DNA of 64,000 bases from an uncultured Clostridia bacterium (GCA_934229275.1 CAKQDN010000001.1:1-64000); one strand, 5' to 3'. Positions 9,317-18,423 are shown, counted from the stretch's first letter. Notes: generated from the letters alone by a model not told the origin. Program-made: numbers and translations.

Positions 9317-10423
9317 ATGAAAAAATTACGATTGTTTGCTAAATTTATGACGGTATTATTTGTCACATGTTTGCTTACGGTTCCGCTGTCAAGCAGTGCA
9401 TCGGCACTTAAACCCGACTATGACGATGATGGCTATAACAGAAAAGTATACTATTTTTGCGATTCCGATCCTATAATAAAATTATTTCCGTTTTGCACTG
9501 TAATACCTAACATTACTTCCGAAGACGATTATTGCTACGATTTGCATTGGGACGAGGATATAAATGAATTCAGAGACGATTATTTTTATGGACTTTCGCA
9601 TGATTTAGTAGTGCTTGAATACAAAAGGCAATGTCCGGATAATGAAAATTTATGGAACATTATTTCTATGTTGTATGAATCGGACTGTGAAGTTCTTTTG
9701 ATAGTAGCCGAAGGCTATTTAAATTACACAATGAGCGAAGAACTCAAAACTCTTCAGCGAAATACCGGTTTCGAGTACTATGTATGTCGGCAAGACGAAA
9801 TCCAAGGTTTTATACAAAGATCCGTGGCAGAGATGTTGCGTCGCAGGACAACAATCGATGCAAGCATTATAGTTGACGGCAGACTTATGAATTGGAACGG
9901 ACCTAACGATGTAATAACGGATCCGATCTATCTATATAACAACAATTGGTTCTGGCGTCAGTTAACCGAGGTGTTGCCCGACAATAATGTATTGGTACAT
10001 ATTCCCGGTACTCAACAATATATTAATGTAGTCAATGATGTATGCTTCATGTATGTTCCGCAAGTCGGAATTCTTCCATTGCCTGAACCGGATCCCGACT
10101 TTGGAAATTTGAGAGAACTTCTTTTGGATGAGTATTCAACTTATGAAAACTGTAGATTTGCGGCATTTACTTACATATTGATGGATACTAATTTTAATAC
10201 ATTTTTGCATGACATGCAATTGAACAGCAATCAAACAAATAATTCGGAGCAAGTTGCCAAAGTTCCGTTCGATGTTTTCGGTTTAGTCAGAGATTATTTT
10301 GAGCCGGATCCCGACGGTGTGGAAATTGTTGCAGATTATTATGGGTACGAAGCATATGAGCAAATTGTTCATGACAGAGATATTGTAGGCCCTATCATGA
10401 GCGAAATATGGAATCGAGTATAA
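9317..10423 (+). CDS. Secreted protein of unknown function between LRR lipoproteins
   Basis: I do not recognise the family. The 368-residue product has a signal peptide (basic MKKLR, hydrophobic core, likely cleavage after ASA near residue 30) and no later membrane segment. The mature protein is acidic and rich in Asp, Tyr, Phe and Trp, with a run DYDDDGY right after the cleavage site. The GGAGG site at 9304 is strong. The gene sits between promoter repeat 2 and the ribosome site of the second lipoprotein, as if inserted there. It is AT-rich with codon use unlike the housekeeping genes on either side. It may be an extracellular partner of the flanking lipoproteins, which is inference from position only. 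Confidence 0.75.
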   Translation: MKKLRLFAKFMTVLFVTCLLTVPLSSSASALKPDYDDDGYNRKVYYFCDSDPIIKLFPFCTVIPNITSEDDYCYDLHWDEDINEFRDDYFYGLSHDLVVLEYKRQCPDNENLWNIISMLYESDCEVLLIVAEGYLNYTMSEELKTLQRNTGFEYYVCRQDEIQGFIQRSVAEMLRRRTTIDASIIVDGRLMNWNGPNDVITDPIYLYNNNWFWRQLTEVLPDNNVLVHIPGTQQYINVVNDVCFMYVPQVGILPLPEPDPDFGNLRELLLDEYSTYENCRFAAFTYILMDTNFNTFLHDMQLNSNQTNNSEQVAKVPFDVFGLVRDYFEPDPDGVEIVADYYGYEAYEQIVHDRDIVGPIMSEIWNRV

Positions 10424-10434
10424 AAATATAAGTT

Positions 10435-10750
10435 AAGGAGTGATATAACAATGAAAAAAAGGATAATATGTTTATTGACAGCACTGATGATGATTTCCGC
10501 ATTATTCTTTGGTTGCGCAGATTCCGGCAACAATGCAAACGCCGTAGAACTGCCAAAACCGACAGGGTTATACGTCACTAAAAGCGATAATACCGTTCAT
10601 TGGGACTCGGTGGAAAACGCGTCGGGATATAAAGTAAAAATCAACGGAACGGAGTATGAAGTAAAAGAAAACTACTATACGATTGAAAACGCGGATTACG
10701 GCAAATCGTACGAAATAGAGGTCGTTGCTGTGGGCGACGGAAAAAACTAT
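10435..10750 (+). repeat. 5' gene block shared by the two LRR lipoproteins, copy 2
   Basis: Second copy of the block at 8080-8395, starting exactly at the AAGGAGTGATATAACA ribosome site and ending at codon 100. Only four amino-acid differences occur in the first 99 residues. Confidence 0.88.
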
Positions 10751-11503
10751 CGCCGGTCGCGGACGTCAATGACTAAATACACCATTCCTGCGCTGACTAC
10801 GGAAAAAAACGCTTCTTACGGACTGAAATACACGCCGATAAAAAATGACACCGAAATCTCCGTATCCAAATTGGATTCAGTTCCGATCAAAGATATTAAA
10901 GGCAAATTGATTATTCCCGATACATATATGGGTAAATTCGTAACCGAAATATCCGACCATGCATTTATTCCGGATACTAAGATTGTTGATGCCCAACTCG
11001 AACCTTACAATGCGTTTATAACGGAAATAGTTTTCCCGGTAAAACTAAAAAAGATAGGAAGTGGTGCGTTTTCCAAACAATATAATCTGGAAAGCGTCGT
11101 AATTCCGAAAGACGCAGAGATAGAATACTTTGCATTTGCAAGGTGCGAAAAATTGCGCACGGCTATAATCAACGCCAAAGTAATAGGCGCAGAGGCGTTT
11201 TATTACTGTTCTAGTCTGAGTAAAGTAACGCTGAACGGCACTTTGATTATAGGCGATTTTGCATTTTCGGGTATATTAGCCACGACGCTTATTATTCCTA
11301 AAAGCGTGATTAAGGTGGGAAAATATATATTCTCCAATTCAACCGAAAACAAAACCATTTACTATGAGGGAACGCAAGAAAAATGGTCGGAAATAGCGGA
11401 AGAGCAGTCAAAAACGTACGTTTATTTTTACAGCGAGGAAAAGCCTTCGACCGAAGGTATGTTCTGGCATTACGACTCGAACAGAAATCCCGTTAAATGG
11501 TAA
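10451..11503 (+). CDS. Lipoprotein with FN3-like and BspA-type leucine-rich repeats (copy B)
   Basis: Paralogue of the gene at 8096, also 350 residues. The signal and lipid-attachment region (Cys22) and the FN3-like module differ at only four positions (9, 27, 29, 53). The repeat region (about residues 101-320) is strongly diverged, with different repeat faces such as GSGAFSKQYNLESVVIP. The last 25 residues begin again with the identical block EEKPSTEGMFWHY. The gene is probably co-transcribed with the secreted protein 27 bases upstream. The conserved ends with a variable middle suggest recombination or gene conversion between copies, or selection for different ligands. Confidence 0.85.
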   Translation: MKKRIICLLTALMMISALFFGCADSGNNANAVELPKPTGLYVTKSDNTVHWDSVENASGYKVKINGTEYEVKENYYTIENADYGKSYEIEVVAVGDGKNYRRSRTSMTKYTIPALTTEKNASYGLKYTPIKNDTEISVSKLDSVPIKDIKGKLIIPDTYMGKFVTEISDHAFIPDTKIVDAQLEPYNAFITEIVFPVKLKKIGSGAFSKQYNLESVVIPKDAEIEYFAFARCEKLRTAIINAKVIGAEAFYYCSSLSKVTLNGTLIIGDFAFSGILATTLIIPKSVIKVGKYIFSNSTENKTIYYEGTQEKWSEIAEEQSKTYVYFYSEEKPSTEGMFWHYDSNRNPVKW

Positions 11504-11520
11504 GATAATTCAAACTACAA

Positions 11521-11563
11521 AAACCCTCCCCGAGAAGGCAAAGCCTTCATCGGGGAGGGTTTA
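11521..11563. terminator. Bidirectional terminator between LRR lipoprotein and yqeY
   Basis: A long hairpin with arms AAACCCTCCCCGA (11521-11533) and TCGGGGAGGGTTT (11550-11562) plus an inner GAAGGC/GCCTTC stem. It is flanked by A-rich and T-rich tracts on both sides, so it can serve both converging genes. Confidence 0.85.
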
Positions 11564-11611
11564 TTATGTCGTAATATTTTTGTCGCAATATTTTTTTGGA
11601 ATTTTCGTTAA

Positions 11612-12037
11612 TTACTGCATGCTTTTCAGCACTTCGCTTACCTTTTTCATGTCAACGCTGCCGGCGTACTCGGTTTTGAAGTGTTTCATAACGGCAGGAG
11701 TGGACTTGTCGGCGAGAGAAGCGATGACGTTTTTAATCTCTTCGTCGGACAGCATTTTTGGCAAATACGATTGAATGATTTCGATATTGCGTGTAAGTTC
11801 TGCGACCTGCTCGTCGCGCCCTGCCTTAATAAAGCCTTCGCGCTCTTCGATAAGTTCTTTTTCGCATTTTTGCAGAACCTTAACGACGTCGGCGTCGCCG
11901 AGTTCCTTGCCCTGCGCGCGTGCTTCGATGGTGACGAGCATGAGTTTGGAAATAACCGTGTTGAGCGCGGCGACTTTGGCGTTGTCGTGCTGCTTCATTG
12001 CCTGTATTTTTTCTTTTTTGAATTGATCGAGATTCAT
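11612..12037 (-). CDS. yqeY: GatB/YqeY domain-containing protein
   Basis: A 141-residue stand-alone YqeY protein, related to the tail domain of GatB in the tRNA-dependent amidotransferase. It is wholly helical, starts with the family pattern LDQFKKEKIQAMKQHD, and has the conserved segment REGFIKAGR followed by EIIQSYLPKMLSDEEI. The length is normal for the family. The molecular role is not established; in amidotransferases the domain contacts the tRNA elbow. It is alone on the minus strand and converges with the LRR island. Confidence 0.92.
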   Translation of the reverse strand: MNLDQFKKEKIQAMKQHDNAKVAALNTVISKLMLVTIEARAQGKELGDADVVKVLQKCEKELIEEREGFIKAGRDEQVAELTRNIEIIQSYLPKMLSDEEIKNVIASLADKSTPAVMKHFKTEYAGSVDMKKVSEVLKSMQ

Positions 12038-12129
12038 AATTTGCTCCTTGAATTTGCGGCAGAGCCGTTTTATTTACCCGATAATTATAACTCAAAATAA
12101 CGCTATTGTCAACAGTGAGGCAAAAAGAA

Positions 12130-12158
12130 TTGACTTTTTTCGCTCGATATGGCATAAT
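12130..12158 (+). promoter_or_regulatory. Promoter of mazG-dusB operon
   Basis: TTGACT (12130-12135), 17-base spacer, CATAAT (12153-12158), 30 bases before the mazG start. Confidence 0.75.
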
Positions 12159-12188
12159 TTTACCTGAAAACGAGAAAGGAGAAACGAT

Positions 12189-13463
12189 ATGATAACCGTT
12201 ATCGGAACAGGAACGGAAGCGGGCGACGTAACCGTTCGCGGAAAAAGAGCGATAAAGCAGGCTGACGAGGTTTATTCACGCACGAAAACGCGCTATAAAA
12301 GCGTGCCGCTCGGCGAAAAATTCGGCGACGCGGAGAGTTTCGAGGAACTTGACGAGCGTATATGCGAATTCTTGCTGTCGCGCGAAAAAGAGGGCGCGGC
12401 GGTCGCTTTTCTGTCGGTCGGCGACGGATATTCCGATACGGCGGTTAAAAAACTCGCGGCTATGACCGAGGTGGAAATCATTCCGGGAGTTGCGGACAAC
12501 CGCGCTAGGCTGCCGGGCTGCGACGTTACGTTCGTTTCGGCTTACGACCTCGAAAAAACGCGGATAGATTCGCGCGTTCCGCTCGTCGTATACCAGATCG
12601 ACGGCGTAGATGCGGCGTCCGACGTCAAACTCGCTCTTATGAAGTTCTACGACGACGAAATGCCCGTTCGCCTCGTTTCGGGCGGCGAGGTCATAACCGC
12701 TTTGCTGTGCGAAATCGACAGGTATAAAATCGCGCAGGGAAGCAGTCTTTATATTGACGGCGACGAGCGGCTTATCGGCAAAAAACGTTACGGTTTTTCC
12801 GACCTTCTATATATAATGAAACGCCTTACCGCTCCCGACGGCTGTCCGTGGGACCGCGCGCAGACCCACGAGAGTATCGCCGTCAATATGATCGAAGAAG
12901 CGTACGAGGCGGTGGACGCCATAAATAAGGGCGACAGCGACAATCTTCGCGAGGAACTGGGCGACGTTCTGCTGCAAACCGTTTTTCACTCGGATAAGAG
13001 CGAAAAAGAGGGCGATTTCGATATTAACGACGTTATAAACGACCTTTGCGTCAAACTCGTCGGCAGACATACGCACATTTTCGGCGAGGACAAGGCAACC
13101 GACCCCGAAAGCGCGCTCTATTACTGGGAAAAAGCCAAGGCAAAGGAAAAGCACTATTCCACGCTTACCGAGCAGATCGACAGGCTGCCGGATAATTTCC
13201 CGGCGACCGTGCTTTTGAGTAAATTCGTCAAAAAAGCCAATAAGTCGGGCGCGAACGTCACGCAGGAAGAACTGAAAAAAATAATTTCGGACAATCTCGG
13301 AAAGGACGACCCGGCTTCGACCGAGGAACTTGTTTCTGCCGCCGTCATGCTGTCCGCTCTTCGCGACTGCTCCGCGGAAGAACTCATGCTTAAAAAATTC
13401 GCCGAACTGAAAAACGTTACCGCGGCGAGCGACCTCGAAAAGGCGGTAAAGGACAAACTATGA
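12189..13463 (+). CDS. mazG: YabN-like fusion: tetrapyrrole-methylase-like domain plus MazG pyrophosphohydrolase
   Basis: The C-terminal half (about residues 205-420) is a MazG NTP pyrophosphohydrolase, which removes non-canonical nucleotides. It shows MKRLTAPDGCPWDRAQTH, the metal-binding EEAYE and EELGDVLLQ motifs, and DYYWEKAKAKEK-like sequence near residue 316 (read here as LYYWEKAKAKEK). The N-terminal half starts VIGTGTEAGDVTV like the tetrapyrrole methylases of YabN but is short, roughly 190 residues, and poorly conserved, so methylase activity is doubtful. A GGAGA site precedes the ATG. The stop overlaps the dusB start by four bases. Confidence 0.9.
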   Translation: MITVIGTGTEAGDVTVRGKRAIKQADEVYSRTKTRYKSVPLGEKFGDAESFEELDERICEFLLSREKEGAAVAFLSVGDGYSDTAVKKLAAMTEVEIIPGVADNRARLPGCDVTFVSAYDLEKTRIDSRVPLVVYQIDGVDAASDVKLALMKFYDDEMPVRLVSGGEVITALLCEIDRYKIAQGSSLYIDGDERLIGKKRYGFSDLLYIMKRLTAPDGCPWDRAQTHESIAVNMIEEAYEAVDAINKGDSDNLREELGDVLLQTVFHSDKSEKEGDFDINDVINDLCVKLVGRHTHIFGEDKATDPESALYYWEKAKAKEKHYSTLTEQIDRLPDNFPATVLLSKFVKKANKSGANVTQEELKKIISDNLGKDDPASTEELVSAAVMLSALRDCSAEELMLKKFAELKNVTAASDLEKAVKDKL

Positions 13464-14386
13464 GCATTAAAATAGGCAACGTAACGCTTTCGGGCAACGT
13501 CATTCTCGCGCCCATGGCAGGTTTCGGCGACGTGGCTTTCCGCAGACTGTGCCGCGATTACGGAGCGGCTCTCACCACGACCGAAATGATAAGCGCGAAA
13601 GGACTGCTGTACAACAGTAAAAAGACCATCGACATGCTTCGGCTCGCGCCCAACGAAACGCCGTCGTCGGTGCAACTGTTCGGACCCGACCCCGACGACT
13701 TTTATCTTGCGGCGCAGAGAGAGGAACTTGCGCATTTCGACATAATCGACATAAACATGGGCTGTCCTGCAAAAAAGGTCGTTTCCAACGGCGAGGGCAG
13801 CGCGCTCATGCGCGATTTCGATCGGGCGGAAAAGATCATAAAGGCAGCCGTAGCCGGTGCGAACGGCAGACCGGTTACCGTTAAATTCCGCGCGGGCTTT
13901 TACGACGACGATATTTGCGCCGAAGAATTTGCCGTTATGGCGGAAGAGGCGGGAGCGGCGGCGATGACCGTGCACGGAAGAACGGCGGAGCAGGGCTATT
14001 CGGGCTTTGCCGACTGGGATATAATCTGCCGCGTCGCAGGAAAAGTACACGTTCCCGTGTTCGGGAACGGCGACGTTAAGAAAAATAACTTAAAAGACCG
14101 CCTGCTGCTCACCGAAGGAGTCGCGATAGGAAGAGGAGCGATCGGCAACTGCGATATTTTCTCTCCCGGTAAAAAAGACGCGAGCAAAAAACAGATGCTG
14201 CTCACTCATATCCGCTATATGACCGAGTATTTCGGCAGTCGCTTCACCGCCGTCAATATCCGCAAGCACCTTCCGTACTATTTCGCCGGGAACAAGGACT
14301 TAAAACTGTTCCGCGCCCGTCTTAACACGCTCGAAGACGCCGAACAAATGTACCGCGAAGTGGAAGCGTGCGCCGAGTTCGAGTAA
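13460..14386 (+). CDS. dusB: tRNA-dihydrouridine synthase
   Basis: An FMN enzyme that reduces specific uridines of the tRNA D-loop to dihydrouridine. The 308-residue protein starts with the TIM-barrel phrase VILAPMAGFGDVAFRRL and has the catalytic Cys in NMGCPAKKV at about residue 98. The KFRAGF and VHGRT segments of the phosphate-binding face follow, then GNGDV, and a helical C-terminal domain with RKHLPYY. The length fits DusB of Bacillota. It is translationally coupled to mazG by an ATGA overlap. Confidence 0.95.
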   Translation: MSIKIGNVTLSGNVILAPMAGFGDVAFRRLCRDYGAALTTTEMISAKGLLYNSKKTIDMLRLAPNETPSSVQLFGPDPDDFYLAAQREELAHFDIIDINMGCPAKKVVSNGEGSALMRDFDRAEKIIKAAVAGANGRPVTVKFRAGFYDDDICAEEFAVMAEEAGAAAMTVHGRTAEQGYSGFADWDIICRVAGKVHVPVFGNGDVKKNNLKDRLLLTEGVAIGRGAIGNCDIFSPGKKDASKKQMLLTHIRYMTEYFGSRFTAVNIRKHLPYYFAGNKDLKLFRARLNTLEDAEQMYREVEACAEFE

Positions 14387-14438
14387 AAAACAGGACAAAG
14401 TTGCGCTTTGAGCGCGCTAAACAGAGCAATTTTTTACA

Positions 14439-14468
14439 CGCCGTTTCGTTTGACCGAAGCGGCTTTTT
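14439..14468 (+). terminator. Terminator after dusB
   Basis: A nine-base stem GCCGTTTCG (14440-14448) / CGAAGCGGC (14455-14463, one G-T pair) followed by TTTTT. Its loop contains the -35 element of the lacZ promoter. Confidence 0.75.
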
Positions 14469-14478
14469 GCTGTATAAT
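14450..14478 (+). promoter_or_regulatory. Promoter of lacZ operon, overlapping dusB terminator
   Basis: TTGACC (14450-14455), 17-base spacer, TATAAT (14473-14478). The -35 box sits in the loop and 3' arm of the dusB terminator. No clear operator or CcpA site was found. Confidence 0.7.
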
Positions 14479-14536
14479 TTATTGTATAAGCGGAGCGAAT
14501 CCGCCCCCTTAATAAATAAATTGCGGAGGGCAAAAA

Positions 14537-17425
14537 ATGTTGAAAAACTACTACGAGCAGTACGATTACGTCGGCGTCATGCAGCCGAGATGCTATTATA
14601 TTCCGTTCTCGGATAAAAACGAATGGAGCGAGCAGAGAGAAAAGAGTTCGCGCTTTAAGTCGCTTAACGGCAAGTGGACGATCGCGCCTTATAAAAGCGT
14701 TCTGGACGTTCCGGACGACTTTTACTTAGTTACGCCCGAGCAGCCGATAGACGTTCCGTCGTGCGTACAGTACTACGGCATGGACTGTTTTCAATACACT
14801 AATATAAACTATCCGATTCCGTTCGATCCGCCGTCCGTTCCGAGCGAGAACCCGGCTTTCCATTACAGCCGCACGTTCGAAGCGAAAAAGAACGGCAGAA
14901 AATACCTTATTTTCGAGGGCGTGGATAGTTGTTTCTATCTGTACTTAAACGGCAAATTCGTCGGTTTCAGTCAGATAAGCCACAGAGTAAGCGAGTTCGA
15001 CGTCACCGATTATATTGTCGACGGCAAAAACAAACTGGACGTGCTTGTTCTCAAATGGTGCGCAGGCACATATTTCGAAGATCAGGACAAATGGCGTTTT
15101 ACCGGTATTTTCCGCGACGTTTATATGCTTGACCGCCCCGAAAAACACATCGTCGATTATAAAATAGAAACCAAACAAAACGGCGAAGTGACGTTTGCTC
15201 TTATCGAAGGCGAGGACGCTCTCGTCACGTTCTGCGGAGAAACGAAAAAGGTAAGAGCCGGCGAGAAAGTCTGCTTCAAAGTCGAAAATCCCAAGTTGTG
15301 GAGCGCGGAAACGCCCTATCTTTACGATATGGACGTCGAATGTAACGGCGAGTTTATTCGCGAAAAAGTCGGTATCCGCGAAATAGAAATAAAGGACGGC
15401 GCGTTCCTTCTCAACGGCAAAGCGATTAAAATGCGCGGTGTCAATCGTCACGATTTCCACCCGACCAAGGGAGCGGCTGTAAGCCTCGACGATATCGTGA
15501 CCGACCTTACGCTTATGAAAAAGTTAAACGTCAACGCGATCCGAACCAGCCACTATCCGTCCTGCCCCGAATTCTATCGGCTTTGCGATAAATACGGATT
15601 CTACGTCATCGACGAAGCCGATCACGAGTCGCACGGAGCAAGCGCAAGCCGCGACGGAAGAGCGGAAGGGTACCTGTCCGATTGTCCCGAATTCGAATTC
15701 GCGATGCTCGAACGCCAGAAAATGCTGGTCACGCGCGATAAAAACCGCGCCTGCGTTCTATTGTGGTCGATGGGCAACGAATGCGGATGGGGCAAAAACT
15801 TCTATGCCTGCTCGGCTTATATAAAGGCGACCGATTCCACCCGTCCCGTGCATTACGAGCGCGTGTGCGCCGTCGATTACGACGCCGAAACCGGCGAGAG
15901 AAAGCCGAGATTTACCGACTATGCCGAGGCTCCCGTGGACGTCGTCAGCCGTATGTACGCTTCGCCCGAATTCATGGCGAAAGGATTCCTCGGCGATAAG
16001 GACGAACACCGCCCGTTCGTTCAGTGCGAATACTGCCACGCTATGGGCAACGGACCGGGAGATCTGAAAGAGTATTGGGACGTTATCTATTCTTCCGACA
16101 GATTTATGGGCGGATTCGTCTGGGAATGGGCGGATCACGGCGTTTTGTATAATTCGGACGGATTCCGTTACGGCGGCGACTTCGGCGAAACTCTGCACGA
16201 CGGCAACTTCTGCGTGGACGGAATAGTCGCGCCCGACCGCAAAATCAAAACCGGCTCGCTCGAAATGAAAAAGGCGTACGAGCCCGTGCTTATCGAATAT
16301 AAAGACGGAAAAGCGGTCGTAACGTCACGCAACTACTTCGCTTCCATGGCTTTTAAAGCCGAAATTATCTGCAAGCAGGGCGAAAAAACCACTTCCACGC
16401 AAACCGTGCAGGCAGTCGTGGAACCCGGCGAGAGTGTGTCTATGGACGTTGCCGACAAAAACGCGTCGGTAGTAAAAGTCAACCTCTACACGATTGAAGA
16501 GGACGGGCTCGTTCCCGAAAATCATCTTTTCGCGTCCGAGGGATTCGAACTTAAACCCCTTTCGCAGCCTTCTCATGCAGCCGCAAAGTGCGAAATCAAA
16601 GAAAACGGCAGATATTACGTCGTAAAGAACGGCTCCCTCGTCTGTTTCGTAGACAGAGGCACCGGCGTTATAACGTCGCTCGAAAAGAACGGCGAAAAAG
16701 TGCTTTCGGATAATCTCGCGCTCAATATCTGCCGCGCGCCCACCGACAACGACAGAAACGTCAAGTGGGAATGGAAGTCGCAGCGCATGGATCACTCGTA
16801 TGCCGACGCTTACTCGGTCGAAAAAACGGGCGAAAACCGGATAACCGTAAAGGGCAAAATCGTGTCCGAACAGCGCGAACCGATAGTAAAATACACGCTC
16901 GTGTACGACTTCGTCGAAAGCGGCGTTACGGTTTCTGTCGACTACGAATATAACGCGATGAAAGACGGATGGTTCCTGCCGAGAATAGGACTTAAAACCG
17001 CGCTCGGCAAGTCGTTCGAAAATATGGAATTCTACGGCTACGGTCCGCAGGAAAGTTACGTCGACAAGCGTTTCGCGTGCAGCCGCGACTTCTATAAAAC
17101 CACCGTTTCGGATAACTTCGTGCATTATATAAAGCCGCAGGAAAACGGCAGCCACTACGGCACGAACTACGCGTCCGTCACCGACGGCAAAACGACGATA
17201 ACGCTCGAGAGCGAGCAAGGTTTTTCGTTCAATCTTTCGCCTTACGACGAAGCGACGCTCGAAAAAACCGCTCACGACGACCAACTGCCCGAAAGCGAGA
17301 AAAATTATCTCTACGCCGACTTTTTCATGAGCGGAATAGGCTCCAATTCGTGCGGACCGCGCCTTAACAAACTCTGGCAGACTCCCGGTAAAGGCAGCGG
17401 AAAGATAACCTTAATCGTTAAATAA
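14537..17425 (+). CDS. lacZ: Beta-galactosidase, glycoside hydrolase family 2
   Basis: Hydrolyses terminal beta-galactosides such as lactose. The 962-residue protein has the LacZ order: jelly-roll sugar-binding domain, immunoglobulin-like domain, TIM barrel, second immunoglobulin-like domain and C-terminal beta-galactosidase small-chain domain. The acid/base Glu is E415 in WSMGNECGWG and the nucleophile is E498 in QCEYCHAMGNG; both motifs are intact. GVNRHDFHP (about residue 305) is also typical. There is no signal peptide, so it is cytoplasmic. It is slightly shorter than the E. coli enzyme. A GGAGG site precedes the ATG, and an isomerase-like gene follows by 19 bases. No sugar permease is adjacent. 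Confidence 0.95.
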   Translation: MLKNYYEQYDYVGVMQPRCYYIPFSDKNEWSEQREKSSRFKSLNGKWTIAPYKSVLDVPDDFYLVTPEQPIDVPSCVQYYGMDCFQYTNINYPIPFDPPSVPSENPAFHYSRTFEAKKNGRKYLIFEGVDSCFYLYLNGKFVGFSQISHRVSEFDVTDYIVDGKNKLDVLVLKWCAGTYFEDQDKWRFTGIFRDVYMLDRPEKHIVDYKIETKQNGEVTFALIEGEDALVTFCGETKKVRAGEKVCFKVENPKLWSAETPYLYDMDVECNGEFIREKVGIREIEIKDGAFLLNGKAIKMRGVNRHDFHPTKGAAVSLDDIVTDLTLMKKLNVNAIRTSHYPSCPEFYRLCDKYGFYVIDEADHESHGASASRDGRAEGYLSDCPEFEFAMLERQKMLVTRDKNRACVLLWSMGNECGWGKNFYACSAYIKATDSTRPVHYERVCAVDYDAETGERKPRFTDYAEAPVDVVSRMYASPEFMAKGFLGDKDEHRPFVQCEYCHAMGNGPGDLKEYWDVIYSSDRFMGGFVWEWADHGVLYNSDGFRYGGDFGETLHDGNFCVDGIVAPDRKIKTGSLEMKKAYEPVLIEYKDGKAVVTSRNYFASMAFKAEIICKQGEKTTSTQTVQAVVEPGESVSMDVADKNASVVKVNLYTIEEDGLVPENHLFASEGFELKPLSQPSHAAAKCEIKENGRYYVVKNGSLVCFVDRGTGVITSLEKNGEKVLSDNLALNICRAPTDNDRNVKWEWKSQRMDHSYADAYSVEKTGENRITVKGKIVSEQREPIVKYTLVYDFVESGVTVSVDYEYNAMKDGWFLPRIGLKTALGKSFENMEFYGYGPQESYVDKRFACSRDFYKTTVSDNFVHYIKPQENGSHYGTNYASVTDGKTTITLESEQGFSFNLSPYDEATLEKTAHDDQLPESEKNYLYADFFMSGIGSNSCGPRLNKLWQTPGKGSGKITLIVK

Positions 17426-17444
17426 GTCAATATCGGAGGCAAAA

Positions 17445-18308
17445 ATGACTGAGTTTAATTATAATGTGGGTCTTTCGACTGCGTTCGATCTTACGGAAGA
17501 AAATTTCAAAAAGTTGCGGGATGCGGGAATAAGCGCGATAGAAATATCCGTCCCTGCGGAAAAATATGCGGAAATAGATTATGCGGACGTAAAAAAATTT
17601 GCCGACGAATACGGCATAAAACTATGGTCGTATCATCTTCCGTTTTATCCCTTTGAGAAAATAGACATTTCCGCGCTCGACGAGGAACAAAGAAAGTATA
17701 CTCTTTCGTATTTTTCGGAAATTATAGAAAAAGCGACTGCCATAGGATTCGATAAATTCGTCGTTCACGCAAGCGGCGAACCTATAGAAGAGTGTAAGCG
17801 AGAAAAAAGAATGTCGCAGGCAAAAAAGTCGCTTGCTTTTCTTGCCGAATTTGCAGGAAAACGCGGTGCGGTGATTGCCGTTGAAGATTTACCTCGCACT
17901 TGTCTCGGGCGAAACAGTGCTGACATAAAGGAACTGTTGTCTGCGGATAAGCGTCTAAAGGTTTGTTTCGATACTAATCACCTTCTCGGCGAAGACAATC
18001 TCGATTTTATGGAAGCGTTGAAAGATGAAATAATCACCGTTCACGTTTCCGATTACGACCGTGTAAACGAGCGGCACTGGTTGCCCGGCGAAGGCGTTAT
18101 CGATTGGCAAAAAATGCTGAAAAAATTTCGCGAGATAGACTATAAAGGCGTGTGGATGTATGAAATTTCGCTTAAATGCCCCAAAACGATTATTCGCGAC
18201 AGAGATCTTGATTTCGCGGATTTCCGTGCCAATGCCGATAATATTTTCGCCAACAAACCGCAACCCGTTTTAAGCCGTCATAAGCCCGATCTCGGTATGT
18301 GGGAGTAA
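17445..18308 (+). CDS. Sugar phosphate isomerase/epimerase (xylose isomerase-like TIM barrel)
   Basis: A 287-residue AP endonuclease family 2 type TIM-barrel protein, like IolE, hydroxypyruvate isomerase and other sugar isomerases or epimerases. Metal-ligand regions are visible: VEDLP (about residue 147), CFDTNHLLGE (about 177), HVSDYD (about 202) and the C-terminal YEISLK. A CGGAGG site lies before the ATG, and it is in an operon with lacZ. Its codon use is AT-richer than that of lacZ, hinting at a different history. It could act on galactose- or keto-sugar intermediates, but the substrate is not readable. Confidence 0.85.
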   Translation: MTEFNYNVGLSTAFDLTEENFKKLRDAGISAIEISVPAEKYAEIDYADVKKFADEYGIKLWSYHLPFYPFEKIDISALDEEQRKYTLSYFSEIIEKATAIGFDKFVVHASGEPIEECKREKRMSQAKKSLAFLAEFAGKRGAVIAVEDLPRTCLGRNSADIKELLSADKRLKVCFDTNHLLGEDNLDFMEALKDEIITVHVSDYDRVNERHWLPGEGVIDWQKMLKKFREIDYKGVWMYEISLKCPKTIIRDRDLDFADFRANADNIFANKPQPVLSRHKPDLGMWE

Positions 18309-18322
18309 AAATATCTTACGAT

Positions 18323-18362
18323 AAAAGCGCATCGCCATAAACCACTCGGCGGTGCGTTTTTA
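18323..18362 (+). terminator. Terminator after lacZ operon
   Basis: Stem AAAAGCGCATCGCC (18323-18336) with GGCGGTGCGTTTTT (18349-18362), ending in a T run. Confidence 0.8.
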
Positions 18363-18394
18363 CGTTGTTTTTTACTCGTTAGTTTTCGCCGCGA

Positions 18395-18423
18395 TTGACA
18401 CGCGGAGCGGTTTGTGATATAAT
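18395..18423 (+). promoter_or_regulatory. Distal promoter upstream of htpG
   Basis: TTGACA (18395-18400), 17 bases, TATAAT (18418-18423), a perfect consensus promoter about 170 bases before the htpG start. No CIRCE or CtsR operator was seen near it. Confidence 0.75.
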
